Source: Ignavibacteria bacterium
GTDB lineage: Bacteria > Bacteroidota > Ignavibacteria > Kapaibacteriales > UBA961
Direction of reading: 5' to 3'
Assembly (NCBI GenBank): GCA_016720145.1
Contig: JADJXV010000024.1
Span: 1-64,000 of the forward strand
DNA: 64,000 nucleotides
Position 1 is the stretch's first letter; each line of letters opens with the position of its first letter. Both the position numbers and the translations under genes were made by a program. The notes beneath the pieces are model-generated. The model worked only from the letters and a program-made list of their open reading frames with translations. It was not told the DNA's origin and made no database searches. Shown piece by piece: positions 45,139 to 56,926 of this stretch.

Positions 45139-47114
45139 GGTTTTGTTTCCATAAAATATGTTTTCATTATGCCTTTACCCTTAATTTCCATCTCGCCTCT
45201 TTCTTGGAAGTGAAAGGACGTAAAGGACGTAAAGGACACAAGGGACGATGAGGACAACACCTGCATAAATTCTTCGCTCACATGGATCTTCCCCGCCTCG
45301 CCATGGCTTTCCATCCTACTCGCCGTATTCACCGTATCACCCCAAATATCATAAGCGAATTTCTTCTTTCCAATCACCCCGGCCACGACTTCACCGCTGT
45401 GAATTCCAATCCGAAGTTGAATTTCCTCGCCGGTCGATATCGCTTTGAATTCCTTGATGCTTTCTTGCATCTCCATCGCAAAGCGAGCCATTGCTTCGGC
45501 ATGATCATCTCTCGTAATAGGAGCTCCAGATACTACCATGTAACAATCGCCAATCGTCTTGATTTTCTCGAGTCCATATTTTTCTGCTAAGGCGTCAAAT
45601 ACAGTAAATATTCGGTCTAATCCCTCCACAAGTTCTTCCGCGCTGATTCGCTGCGAGAGTTTAGTGAATCCGACTATATCTGCAAAAAGCACCGAGACAT
45701 GAGAATGTTTTTCGGCAATCAATTTCGTACCATCGAGCATCTTGTTGGCTATCAGTCGTGGTAACACATTATGCAGAAGTTGTTCAGTCGCTTCATGTTT
45801 GGCGTTGGCTGATGCTATTTGGATTTCGTGTTGTTTATCTATTTCAGCTTGTTTTCGCTGATAGTTTAATAGTTCAGCTTGTTTGAGCGTTTCAGCATTT
45901 TTGACTTCTTGTTCAAGCACATAGAATTTTTCAAAATGATCATACGAATCAGCAATTTCGCCTTTATTTTTAAGAATTTTTGCAAGCTCTTTATGTGCAG
46001 TTGCTGCGCTTCCTTTTTCACCATTTTTTTCAGCTAGAGTCAGCCCTTCTTGCAACATTTCTAGAGCATCATCTTGGCGATCGAGTTCTGAGAGAAGAAT
46101 TCCTAGTGCTATAAGAGTATCACCTACATAGAGATTCGATTGAAGTTCGCGTTGTATTTGTAAAGCTCGAAGGAGATAGTCCATTGCCTCATATTTCCTG
46201 CCCAAAGCGCTTTGAATATTTCCCAAATTAGCGAGAGAATAAGCAACCTGTTGTTTATTCCCAAATTCTTCGGAAAGGAGTAGTGACCGTTGCTGGTAAA
46301 TAAGCGCATTATCATAGTCCTTAAGGAAAAAAAACGCGTAGCCCATGTTCCCGGTACAACTTGCAGTCTGGCGTTTGTTGCCAAGCTCTTCATTGATAGT
46401 AAGCGCCTTTTGATAGTATTCCAATGCTAAGATATAAGAGCCAATTAAGTAATATACATTTCCTGTATTCATCGTATCTGAAGCTACACCAGATTTTTCT
46501 CCCAGTTCTTCATGAATAGCATATGCTTTCGCTAAATATTCTAAGGCATTTTCATACATACAGAGATTATTATACACATTCCCGATGTTTCCTGTAACTG
46601 CTGCCACACCGGACAGATCACCGATTTCTTGAAAAGAAGCAAGTGCACGATTGTAGAATTCCAACGCCTTGTCGTTGGAGCCGAGCTCAGCATAGACTAC
46701 TCCGATATTTTTGGACACAGCCGCAACACTAGAACTATCTCTATGCTCATCATGAAAAGTTAGAGCTTTCTGGTAATATTCCAATGCCTTGTCATACTCT
46801 CCACTACTTGAGTACACGCTCCCGAAAAGATTCCATGCTTTTGATAGCAAAAGTTGTAGACTGTGCAATTCTGCCAAAGATACCATGCGATTTGCCTGCT
46901 CTATTGCTTTGTCAAAATTTCCTAAATGTTCATTATTAATAGCGAGAACGTACCACGATTCTGCTTCGAGTGTATGGACATCTCGCAGTTCAGTAGTTGG
47001 CTTATTGAGTTCAGCGAACACTTCATTTGCAAGTTGTTCTGATAACTCATAGTTACCTTTGTTACTTTCGGCTTGTGCTCTTTGTAATTTGGTTACGAGT
47101 TCTTCGTTGCTCAT
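45135..47114 (-). CDS. TPR-class III adenylate cyclase, subtype A
   Basis: 659 residues. About eight TPR units in roughly residues 70-390; the last ones (LGRKYEAMDYLLRALQIQRE and following) resemble the diverged C-terminal units of 36801-39044. The linker ends AKHEATEQLLHNVLP and the cyclase begins near 472: FADIVGFTKLS, ISAEELVEG, LEKIKTIGDCYM, YDIWGDTVNTASRM. The loop insert is an AAAGGACGT/AGGGACGAT repeat (45212-45256), encoding a Ser/Leu/Val/Thr-rich stretch. It overlaps the downstream gene by 4 bp and lies 7 bp from the upstream gene. Confidence 0.92.
   Translation of the reverse strand: MSNEELVTKLQRAQAESNKGNYELSEQLANEVFAELNKPTTELRDVHTLEAESWYVLAINNEHLGNFDKAIEQANRMVSLAELHSLQLLLSKAWNLFGSVYSSSGEYDKALEYYQKALTFHDEHRDSSSVAAVSKNIGVVYAELGSNDKALEFYNRALASFQEIGDLSGVAAVTGNIGNVYNNLCMYENALEYLAKAYAIHEELGEKSGVASDTMNTGNVYYLIGSYILALEYYQKALTINEELGNKRQTASCTGNMGYAFFFLKDYDNALIYQQRSLLLSEEFGNKQQVAYSLANLGNIQSALGRKYEAMDYLLRALQIQRELQSNLYVGDTLIALGILLSELDRQDDALEMLQEGLTLAEKNGEKGSAATAHKELAKILKNKGEIADSYDHFEKFYVLEQEVKNAETLKQAELLNYQRKQAEIDKQHEIQIASANAKHEATEQLLHNVLPRLIANKMLDGTKLIAEKHSHVSVLFADIVGFTKLSQRISAEELVEGLDRIFTVFDALAEKYGLEKIKTIGDCYMVVSGAPITRDDHAEAMARFAMEMQESIKEFKAISTGEEIQLRIGIHSGEVVAGVIGKKKFAYDIWGDTVNTASRMESHGEAGKIHVSEEFMQVLSSSSLVSFTSFTSFHFQERGEMEIKGKGIMKTYFMETKP
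45212..45256. repeat. Translated AAGGAC tandem repeat
   Basis: Five ~9-bp AAAGGACGT-type units in the loop of 45135-47114, read as (S/V)-(F/L)-T/S triplets. Confidence 0.8.
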
Positions 47115-47201
47115 GGTGGTTCTAGTAGTTTGTTAGTTCAAGAAAGTAAGTTTTCATTACTCCTTTACCTTTGATTGTCATTTCGCCACGCTCCACAAAT
47201 T

Positions 47202-47227
47202 GAAAGGACTGAAAGGACGATAAGGAC
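47202..47227. repeat. Translated AAGGAC tandem repeat (short)
   Basis: Three AAAGGACTG/TAAGGAC units in the loop of 47122-49166, read as SLSSFQSFQ-like triplets; related to 60989-61022. Confidence 0.78.
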
Positions 47228-48954
47228 AAAGCGCGAACAAATTCTTCCGTGCAATGTATCTTTCCCGCCTCGCCATGGCTTTCCATCCTACTCGCCGTAT
47301 TCACAGCATCGCCCCATAAATCATACGCAAATTTCTTTTTGCCAATCACACCTGCGACCACTTCTCCACTATGAATTCCAATGCGTAATTGAATTTCTTC
47401 ACCGCTGGAAATTGACCGGAATTCTTTCATTGCGTCAACCATTTCAATCGCAAAAAGTGCCATTGATTCCGCATGATCTTCGCGCTGCACAGGAGCACCT
47501 GAGACGACCATATAGGCATCGCCTATCGTTTTAATTTTCTCTAAGCCATGCTTCTCGGCGAGCGCGTCAAAAGCGCTAAAAATCCCATCCAATCCTTCGA
47601 CAAGCTCTTCAGGCGTAATACGTTGCGATAATTTGGTGAATCCTACGATATCAGCAAAGAGGACAGATACGCTTGGTATTTTCTCGGCGATGAGCTTCGT
47701 GCCGTCGAGCATTTTATTGGCTATGCTTGGTGGGAATACGTTGTGGAGTAATTGTTCGGTGGCTTGGTGCTTTGCATCGGCGGCGGCTTTGGTGATTGCT
47801 ATTTGTTTCTCCCGTTCCTCGGCTTGGCGGCGCTGCTCCATGAGTCCGGCTTGCTTTGTTGCTTCTTCGCTACGGACTTCTTCTTTAAGGTTGTGGTATT
47901 TCTCAAAATGAAGCTGACATTCTTCCCACCTTTTCTCATGTTTAAACAAATCGGCAAGAGATTTATGAAAATCATACAAATGCAGTTTTTCGCCGATTTC
48001 CATACAAAGTGCAATTGCTTTCATCAAGAACTCCTCTGCTTTAGCGGAATCGTATCCCTCGAAATCCAGCGTTGCGTATTTAGTGCCGATACTACCGAGA
48101 TTGATTGCAATGCCTTTTAAACTGCCGATTTCTTCAAAGATAGTGAGGGATTTTTGATAATACGTGAGTGATTTGGCATACTCCGAAAGATCAGCATAAG
48201 CATTCCCAATATTGCCGAGATTGATTGCAATGCCTATTTTACTGCCGATTTCTTCATGAATAGACAGAGCCTTTTGGTAATACGTGAGAGCATTGGCGTA
48301 GTCCAGAAGCTCCCGATACACAATCCCTATACTACTGAAATTTTTAGCTATGCCGTCTTTTTTGCCGATTTCCTCATTGATAGTTAATGCTTTTTGGTAA
48401 TACGTGAGCGCATTGGCGTAGTCCGAAAGAATCACGTACACATTCCCTATATTACCGAGATTGTATGCAATTCCTTCTTTCCTGCCGATTTCTTCATTGA
48501 TAGCGCGTGCCTTTTGATAATAGGTGAGCGCATTGGCGTAGTCCGAAAGATTAGCATACACAAGCCCTATATTGCCGAGACTGTTTGCGATGCCGTTTTT
48601 ACTGCTGATATCTTCAAAGATGGTGAGCGCCTTTTGGTGATACATGAGCGCATTGGGGTAGTCCGAAAGACATATATATATATTTCCTATATCGCCGAGA
48701 TTTCTTGCACTGCCATTTTTACTGCCGATTTCTTCATTGATGGAGAGTGCCTTTTCCAAACTCATAAGCGAATTAGCGTAGTCCGAAAGATTAGCATACA
48801 CAACCGCGCAATTGCTTAGTGCTTTGGCTTTGAGTTCAGGAATATTGATTTCTTCCGCGATGTCGATTGAGGCAAGAGCAAGAGAGAGAGCTGTGTGAAG
48901 ATCCCCGCGCCGCCATTTTGTGGTAGAGAGAGTGATAAGCGCGGCGCAGTGGAG

Positions 48955-49055
48955 CTCCTCCGAGCGGTTCGCTTCTTTTCGAGCCCCTCGGTTGTCAAGG
49001 TTGTCTTGGTCGTCAGTTTCACCGAGCCGCTCGCGAAGAAGCGAGGGGCTCGGGA
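48955..49055. repeat. Translated palindromic element at the N-terminal site
   Basis: Homologue of 9719-9811, with CTCGCGAAGAAGCGAG and GAGCGGTTCGCTTCTTT blocks in inverted order. It encodes about 30 residues (IPSPSLLRERLGETDD and following) between the N-terminal helix and the TPR region of 47122-49166. Confidence 0.75.
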
Positions 49056-49162
49056 TGTTTAGTTTTTCAGTACATCATTGGCAAGAGTTTCAGCTTCATC
49101 GAAGTTGCCGGAGTTGTTGCATTCATTTGCTTCTGCGAGCAGGTTGTTGAGTGTTTCGTCAT

Positions 49163-51024
49163 TCATAGGGTTGCTTTCTGTAAATAGTATGTTTTCATCA
49201 TACCTTTGCCTTTGATGTGCATTTCACCACGCTCAGCGAAGTGGAGGGAAATTGGGAACTTAGGGGACAGTGGGGACTCTTGGGGCTGCCCTTGGCGGTC
49301 TGCCCCAAGGAATGCTTGCTTGAATTCCTCGCTCACATGTATCCTATCCTCCTCACCGTGCGACTCCATCCTACTCGCCGTATTCACCGCATCTCCCCAT
49401 AAATCATACGAATATTTATTCTCACCGATAATTCCCGCTACGACACTACCGGAATGCAAGCCAATTCGAAAACCCAAATCTATAGTTGTCGAAAAATCAC
49501 GTCCGATAGGAAATCTTCAAGCATTTCAAGAGCGGCGAGCGCCACCCTTTCAGCGTGATTATCACAGCTCACCGGAGCGCCGCAGACTGCCATATAGGCG
49601 TCACCAATGGTCTTGATTTTCTCGAGTCCATGATGCTTGCAGATGGTGTCGAATCGTGTAAAGATTATGTCCAATAAATCGATTAATTCACCAGCGGGAA
49701 GATTGGCTGATATCTGTGTAAAACCAACAATATCAACAAATAATACGCTCACATTTTCATGGGTATCGGCGATTTTCTTCTCTCCTAGCAAGAGGCGTTT
49801 GGTAATATTCGGCGGGAGGATATTGGCGAGAATCGAGTCCGTCGCTTGATGGTGCGCGCGCTCGACAGCTAGAGATTTGTCGATGTCGTATTTTTGGGTT
49901 TTGAGAATTGCTTCGTCGCTTTGCACTTCGTCCTTGAGCTCTTGATATAATGAGATATAATAATATGCTTTCTCCCAATTCTGCATTGTTCGGTAGAGGT
50001 CAGATAGAAACAAACAAAAACGATATCGATGTTGCTTGCTACCATTTTTCTCAAAAGCAACAATTGCTTTTAAGAGATTCTCTTCCGCTTTTTGCAAGTC
50101 ATACCCCTCGTATTGCTTTTCGGCATAGAGTTCGCCAATACTGCCAATTAAGAAAGGTGTAGGTTCATTGCCATCCAATCTTTGTGCAATCAATGATTTA
50201 CCGTAATACTCCATAGCGGTATCATACATTCCGAGGTCTTTATAGACGAGCCCAATATTTCCATACAGTAGGTTTACACTACCGATTTCAGAAAGCTCTT
50301 CAGCCACTACTAATGATTTTGAATAAAATTCAAGCGCATTTTCGAGCTGACCGGAATAATAATACGCAACTCCAATGGAGTTCAGGGCATCTATATATCC
50401 GGATTTAAAACCTATTTCTTCGAACAATTTCAACGAATGTTTGTAGTATTCCACCGCTTTTTCATGAAGATTCAGCGATGAATAGACTCCCCCTATCACC
50501 CGAAGCGTAATCCCTACACTGAGTGTGTCTCCCACTTCTTCAAGAATGCCCAAAGCACGCGTTAGATATTCTAATGATCGTGAAAAGTCGCCAAGCTCGG
50601 CATAAATTCCTCCGATATTACTTAGATTTCGAGCCATTGCACCCCGATTGCCAACTGCCTCGTGTAATTGTACCGCCCGTGTCATAAATTCTATTGCGCG
50701 CAAGAGATCACCTTGGATACTGTAAATTGACCCCAACAACCCCGTAACTCTTGCCTCGGTTGTATGGAAGTGACCCTCTTTGGCTATAAACAATGATAAT
50801 TGAGCATAGCCCAACGCACCATCAGCCCTACCTTGTCTCATGATGGAATCACTCAGAATTAAAAGGGCATGAGCACGCACTTCGCGAATCTCGTCTGTTT
50901 CATCAGCCGTTGCAATCGCTTCAAGAACACCAGCACACATTTTCTCGGCTCCGAGTTCGTTAAAACGAATGTAGATTTCATCTTCAGCTGATTTGATACG
51001 TTCTTTAAGTTCTTTAATAGTCAT
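49163..51024 (-). pseudogene. TPR-class III adenylate cyclase, subtype D, one frameshift
   Basis: The 5' frame runs from the ATG at 51024 (MTIKELKERI, aligned with family starts; an upstream in-frame ATG at 51054 looks less likely) through five to six diverged TPR units and into the cyclase (FVDIVGFTQIS, LPAGELIDLLD, KTIGDAYMAVCGAP). It breaks at about 49512, where one base is missing after EMLEDF. The rest (GLHSGSVVAGIIG, YSYDLWGDAVNTASRM, loop and tail) continues in another frame to 49163. The loop and tail match those of the subtype B gene at the right edge. The stop overlaps the next ATG by 4 bp. Confidence 0.8.
49242..49306. repeat. Translated GGGGAC tandem repeat
   Basis: GGGAAATTGGG...GGGGACAGTGGGGAC units and a GGGGCTGCCC/GGCGGTCTGCCCC segment; encodes ADRQGQPQESPLSP. 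Close copy at 62733-62799. Confidence 0.82.
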
Positions 51025-51078
51025 TGTGTTGTTGTAAATTGTATATTCTTCCAATACCCAAAAACCGATTTAACCACC

Positions 51079-51251
51079 GTAGGGGCAATCCCTTGCGGTT
51101 GCCCATAATTAAATACCATAAAAACGATTGCATAACCTGCACAACCGGGGCAACCGCAAGGGATTGCCCCTACCGTTGCCCAATAATTAAACACCATAAA
51201 AACGATTGCATAACCTGCACAACCGGGGCAACCTCAAGGGATTGCCCCTAT
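51079..51251. repeat. REP-like inverted and direct repeats
   Basis: A perfect 26-bp inverted repeat (51079-51104 and 51148-51173, outer sequence GTAGGGGCAATCCCTTGC) is followed by a near-identical 67-bp direct copy of the right half (51107-51173 and 51185-51251). The outer GTAGGGGCA is reminiscent of the GTAGGGGCAG coding palindromes. Confidence 0.85.
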
Positions 51252-51265
51252 GTGGGTTATTATTA

Positions 51266-51292
51266 CAAAGGACGAATTAGATTCGTCCTTTG
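51266..51292 (-). terminator. Hairpin after the gene ending at 51325 (possible terminator)
   Basis: Perfect 12-bp arms CAAAGGACGAAT/ATTCGTCCTTTG with a 3-nt loop, about 33 bp past the stop of the next gene to the right. There is no strong T-run (TAATAATAA follows on the minus strand), so termination is possible but unproven. Confidence 0.4.
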
Positions 51293-51324
51293 CAAATTAC
51301 CATAGATTTTCCAAACATCTACCC

Positions 51325-53152
<1,828 letters not shown>

Positions 53153-53166
<14 letters not shown>

Positions 53167-55204
53167 TGTTGTATTCTAGTTTATTTTTTTCTAAAAAATA
53201 TGTCTTCATCTTCCCTTTGCCTTTGATGTGCATTTCACCCCGAGGGATAATGGTTAATGGTAAATGGGTAATAGTTAATGAGGAAAGATCGTCTGTTTCA
53301 TCCATTAACCATTCACCATTAACCATTACTAATTTCTTCAAAAATTCTTCCGATACATGTATCTTATCCGCTTCACCATGCGATTCCATTCTCGCTGCTG
53401 TATTCACACTATCGGAATAAATATCATAGACAAAGCGTTCATCGCCAATCACTCCGCCTACGACCGAACCTGTATGCAAGCCGATGCGAATTCCGAAATT
53501 AACACCTTCCGGTAAATACGCTCTGAATTCATCGGGGAGCTTGATTTCTTGTTGCATTTCAAGCGCGGCTAATGCCATTCGCTCGGCGTGGTCATCGCAG
53601 GGGATAGGAGCGCCGGCGACTGCCATATATCCATCGCCGATGGTCTTAATTTTCTCACAACCGTGTTTTTTCATAATCGTATCGAAAGTGCCGAAGACAT
53701 AGTTCAGGAAGCGAACGACGACGTATGCAGGCATACCGGCCGAGATGGGAGTGAATCCGACGATATCGGCAAAGAGGATAGAGACAGAAGGGAAATAATC
53801 GGCGATATCTTTCTCACCGGCAATGATGCGGGTAGCAATACTTTCCGGTAACACTTTGTGGAGTAATGTAGTGGTAGCAGTTAATTTAGCAGCAGCGGTT
53901 GCCTTCGCGAGTTCAACTGCTTTTCGCTGTTCGCGGATGGCATCTTGTTTTTTGGTTTCTTCTATATTGACTTCATCTTTAAGTTCAATATATTTTTTAT
54001 GATGGATAGCGAAGTCTTTCCATCGTTCTTCATTTTCGTAAACATTGGCAAGTGTTTTATTAAGACCTACAAGAAGTGCCTTCGCTCCTATTTCATTGGC
54101 TACGGCAATGGCATTATTCAAGAACTCTTCAGCAATTGCTATGGTGTATCCCTCATAATTTTTATTGGCATAGAGTTCCCCAATATTCCCGGTAACGAGT
54201 GCTACTCCAAATTTACGCCCGAGTTCTTTATACGTAGCCAGCGCTTGCTCGTAGAATTCCAATGCCTTGTCGTAGAAGCCGAGAAAATAATACACACTCC
54301 CTATATTCCCTGTAACGTTTGCCACTCCTGATTTGTCCACGAGTTCTTTGTGCAGGGTGAGAGCTTGCTCGTAGAATTCCAATGCCTTGTCGTAGGAGCC
54401 AAGATTTAGGAACACACTCCCAATATTCGCTGTAACGCTTGCCACTGATGATTTTTCCCCGAGTTCTTTGTGTCCGGCGAGCGCTTGCTCCATGAATTCC
54501 AATGCCTTGTCGTAGGAGCGAAGAGAATTATACAGATTCCCTATATTCCCTATAATGCGTGCCACTCCTGTTGCATCTCCGAGTTCTTGTTGCGCAGCGA
54601 GTGCTTGCTCGTAGAATTCCATCGCCTTGTCGTAGGAGCCAATATTTTGATACACAAGCCCTATATTCCCTGTAACTCTTGCCACAAATGATAGTTCACC
54701 GAATTCTTTATGCACAGCGAGCGCTTGCTCCATGAATTCCAAAGCCTTGTCGTAGGAGCCAAGTTTTATATACACAAGCCCAATATTCCCTGTAACGCGT
54801 CCCGCTTCTGATGTATTCCCGAGTTCTTTGTGCGTAGCGAGCGCTTGTTCGAAGTATTCAAATGCCTTGTCGTAGGAGTCAAGTTCAGAATACACTTTGC
54901 CTAACACATTCCATGCTGTAGTTTTGCTTTCAGACAAGGCATATTCTTCGGCGATGTCAAGGGAGGCAAGGGCAAGGGAGAGCGCCGCTTGCAAATCACC
55001 GCGTTGGTAGTTGGTAGTAGCGAGCAAGTTCAGCGTAGAGCAGTGCAGCGTTTTTCGTTCGACCACTGCGTATTCTTCACCTGTGTTTACATTTTCAATT
55101 TCTGCAAGTGCAGATTTAGCAAGTGCTTCTGCTTTAATGTGCTTGCTTGTTCTGTTGAATTTTTCTGCTTGTTTCAACAGGTCTTTGAGTGTATCAAGAT
55201 TCAT
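53153..55204 (-). CDS. TPR-class III adenylate cyclase, subtype B
   Basis: 683 residues. Six TPR units of the LGSYDKALEFYEQALAxHKE type at roughly residues 95-340 (DNA period 120 bp, 54180-54900), then NYEGYT unit and linker. The cyclase starts near 472: FADIVGFTPIS, CEKIKTIGDGYM, FVYDIYSDSVNTAARM. The loop insert is of the TTAATGG family (53247-53329). The C-terminus has nine residues beyond FLEKN (KLEYNNGTY), because the usual stop is absent and the frame runs 14 bp into the next gene. It starts 3 bp after the upstream stop with MNLDTLKDLLKQAEKF, almost the same as the start of 60908-62653. Confidence 0.92.
53247..53329. repeat. Translated TTAATGG inverted repeat
   Basis: Copy in the loop of 53153-55204, with small substitutions in both arms (GGTAATAG, CATTACTA). 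Confidence 0.85.
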
Positions 55205-55207
55205 AGT

Positions 55208-56926
55208 TTATGTTGATTGTACTAAATAATATGTTTTCATCATGCCTTTGCCTTTGATGTGCATTTCTACACGTTCTTGGAATGTAAAGGACTGAAGGGA
55301 CATAAGGGACAAAAAGGACGAAAGAGTCAGGGCATGCATAAATTCTTCCGAACAATGAATCTTCCCCGGCTCGCCGTGGCTCTCCATCCTACTTGCAGTA
55401 TTCACCGCATCGCCCCATAAGTCATAAGCATATTTGTTCTTACCGATTATTCCTGCTACCACACTTCCCGAATGCAAACCAATTCTAAAATCTAATTCAA
55501 TCAGTACTGAAAACCTCTGCTCCATTGAGAAATCTTCCAGCATTTCAAGCGCTGCAAGTGCTGCGCGCTCTGCATGATTTTCCACGGCAACCGGCGCGCC
55601 GCACACAGCCATGTACGCGTCGCCGATAGTCTTGATTTTTTCAAGTCCGTGCTTCTTGCAAATGGTATCGAAACGGGTGAAGACGATGTCGAGAATATCG
55701 ATTAATTCTCCTGCATGAACATTCGCCGACATTTCAGTAAATCCAACAATATCAATAAATAGAACACTCACACTTTCGTGCGTGTCGGCTATTTTCTTAC
55801 CGGCAAGGATACGGTTGGCAATTTCGGGTGGAAGGACATTATGGAGTAGTTGCTCCATAGCTTCGTGTTTGGCGTTCGAGGTGGCTTGCGCAATAGCTAT
55901 CTGCTTCTCCCGCTCGCGCTGCTGGTTTTGCTTCTTGACTTCTTCAATGTTAATTTCTTTTTCAGTCTCTATGTGTTTTTTGTAGTGAGCGAGTGCCTCG
56001 ATTCCTCGTTCTTCCTTTTCGTAAAGTTCAGACAAAGTCTTATGTAATTCTAATAAATTCGCCTTCGCTCCAATCTCGGTAAACATCGCAAGTGCCTTAA
56101 GTAAATACTCCTCTGCTTTCATGGCATCGTAGCCCTCATATTTTTTCTCGGCATAGAGAGTACCGATGTTCCCCGTTACATTTGCAGCTCCTGACTTATT
56201 TCCCATTTCTTCATGAGTGGCAAGAGCGGTGTGCAGGTATTCGAGCGCCTTGTCGTAGGAGCCAAGAAAGAGATACACATTCCCGATGTTCCCCGTAACG
56301 TTTGCAGCGCCTGATGTATCTCCCAATTCTTCATGAAAGGCAAGAGCTTTGTGAAAGTATTCGAGTGCTTTGTCGTAGCTGGCAATTGAAGCATACACAA
56401 CTCCGATGCCCCCCGTAACATTTGCTTTGAAAGGTTTCTCTCCGATTTCGTCGAATATAGAGAGAGCATTGTGTAAATATTCGAGCGCCTTATCGTACGA
56501 GCCAAGCGCAGCATACACATTCCCGATATTCACAATAGTGCCCCCCATCATTCTATTCTTTCCCGATTTTTCAAGAGTGATGAGAGTTTTGTGGAGGTAT
56601 TCGAGTGCCTTGTCGTAGGTGCCAAGATAGAGATACACAAGCCCGGAAGTATTCTGTGCTCTGGCAATGAGTTGCGTGAGTTTATGTTCTTCCGCGAGGT
56701 TGATTACGGAATGCGTGAGGGCGAGCACCTGTTCATAATCTCCTTTGAGCCGTGCGGATTCAGCGAGCGTCATTAGGGTGTTACAGTGGAGTTCGGCATC
56801 CTCCTCCTTCAGAAGGAGTACTTCAGCGAAAACTTGATTGGCAAGTTTCTCTGCTTCTTCGAATTTACTTGTTTTGTTGAGTTCGTCTGCTTGGGTTAGC
56901 AAGGCCTTGAGTTCTTCATTTGTCAT
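55208..56926 (-). CDS. TPR-class III adenylate cyclase, subtype D
   Basis: 572 residues. Four to five TPR units of the LGSYDKALEYLHxALATHEE type at roughly residues 85-260 and a KYEGYD unit. The cyclase starts near 383: VSVLFIDIVGFTEMS, HAGELIDILD, KTIGDAYMAVCGAP, YAYDLWGDAVNTASRM. Just before it, the linker ends LPPEIANRILAGKKIA, one residue shorter than the common LxGEKxIA. The loop insert is an AAGGGACAT repeat (55286-55320), giving LSSFLSLMSLQSF, and the final motif is RVEM. It overlaps the upstream gene by 4 bp. Confidence 0.92.
   Translation of the reverse strand: MTNEELKALLTQADELNKTSKFEEAEKLANQVFAEVLLLKEEDAELHCNTLMTLAESARLKGDYEQVLALTHSVINLAEEHKLTQLIARAQNTSGLVYLYLGTYDKALEYLHKTLITLEKSGKNRMMGGTIVNIGNVYAALGSYDKALEYLHNALSIFDEIGEKPFKANVTGGIGVVYASIASYDKALEYFHKALAFHEELGDTSGAANVTGNIGNVYLFLGSYDKALEYLHTALATHEEMGNKSGAANVTGNIGTLYAEKKYEGYDAMKAEEYLLKALAMFTEIGAKANLLELHKTLSELYEKEERGIEALAHYKKHIETEKEINIEEVKKQNQQREREKQIAIAQATSNAKHEAMEQLLHNVLPPEIANRILAGKKIADTHESVSVLFIDIVGFTEMSANVHAGELIDILDIVFTRFDTICKKHGLEKIKTIGDAYMAVCGAPVAVENHAERAALAALEMLEDFSMEQRFSVLIELDFRIGLHSGSVVAGIIGKNKYAYDLWGDAVNTASRMESHGEPGKIHCSEEFMHALTLSSFLSLMSLQSFTFQERVEMHIKGKGMMKTYYLVQST
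55286..55320. repeat. Translated AAGGGAC tandem repeat
   Basis: Four ~9-bp units in the loop of 55208-56926. Confidence 0.8.

Larger units (their letters stand above)
47122..49166 (-). pseudogene. TPR-class III adenylate cyclase, subtype A, N-terminal frameshift
   Basis: The start MNDETLNNLLAEANEC at 49166 is in frame for 35 codons and then meets TAA; relative to the homologous N-terminus at 9923 one base is missing near 49066. In the shifted frame the protein continues through an in-frame palindromic element (48955-49055), the helix ALITLSTTKWRRGD, six TPR units (LSDYANALTYYQKALTINEE; DNA period 120 bp), linker and an intact cyclase (FADIVGFT, KTIGDAYM, YDLWGDAVNTASRM). An internal ATG at 48801 could restart translation within the first TPR unit and give 559 residues, so a shortened protein is possible. 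Confidence 0.78.
51025..51324 (-). other. 300-bp spacer with REP-like repeats
   Basis: No gene seen. It contains the repeat cluster at 51079-51251 and a hairpin at 51266-51292. Its two edges (to 51069, and from 51293) match the edges of the spacer region at 286-1617 near the left end of the window. Confidence 0.7.

Noticed and set aside
48816..49022. Separate small minus-strand gene of 68 residues
   Set aside because: It is the wrong frame of the N-terminal region of the frameshifted cyclase gene 47122-49166; the neighbouring frame encodes the conserved family sequence.
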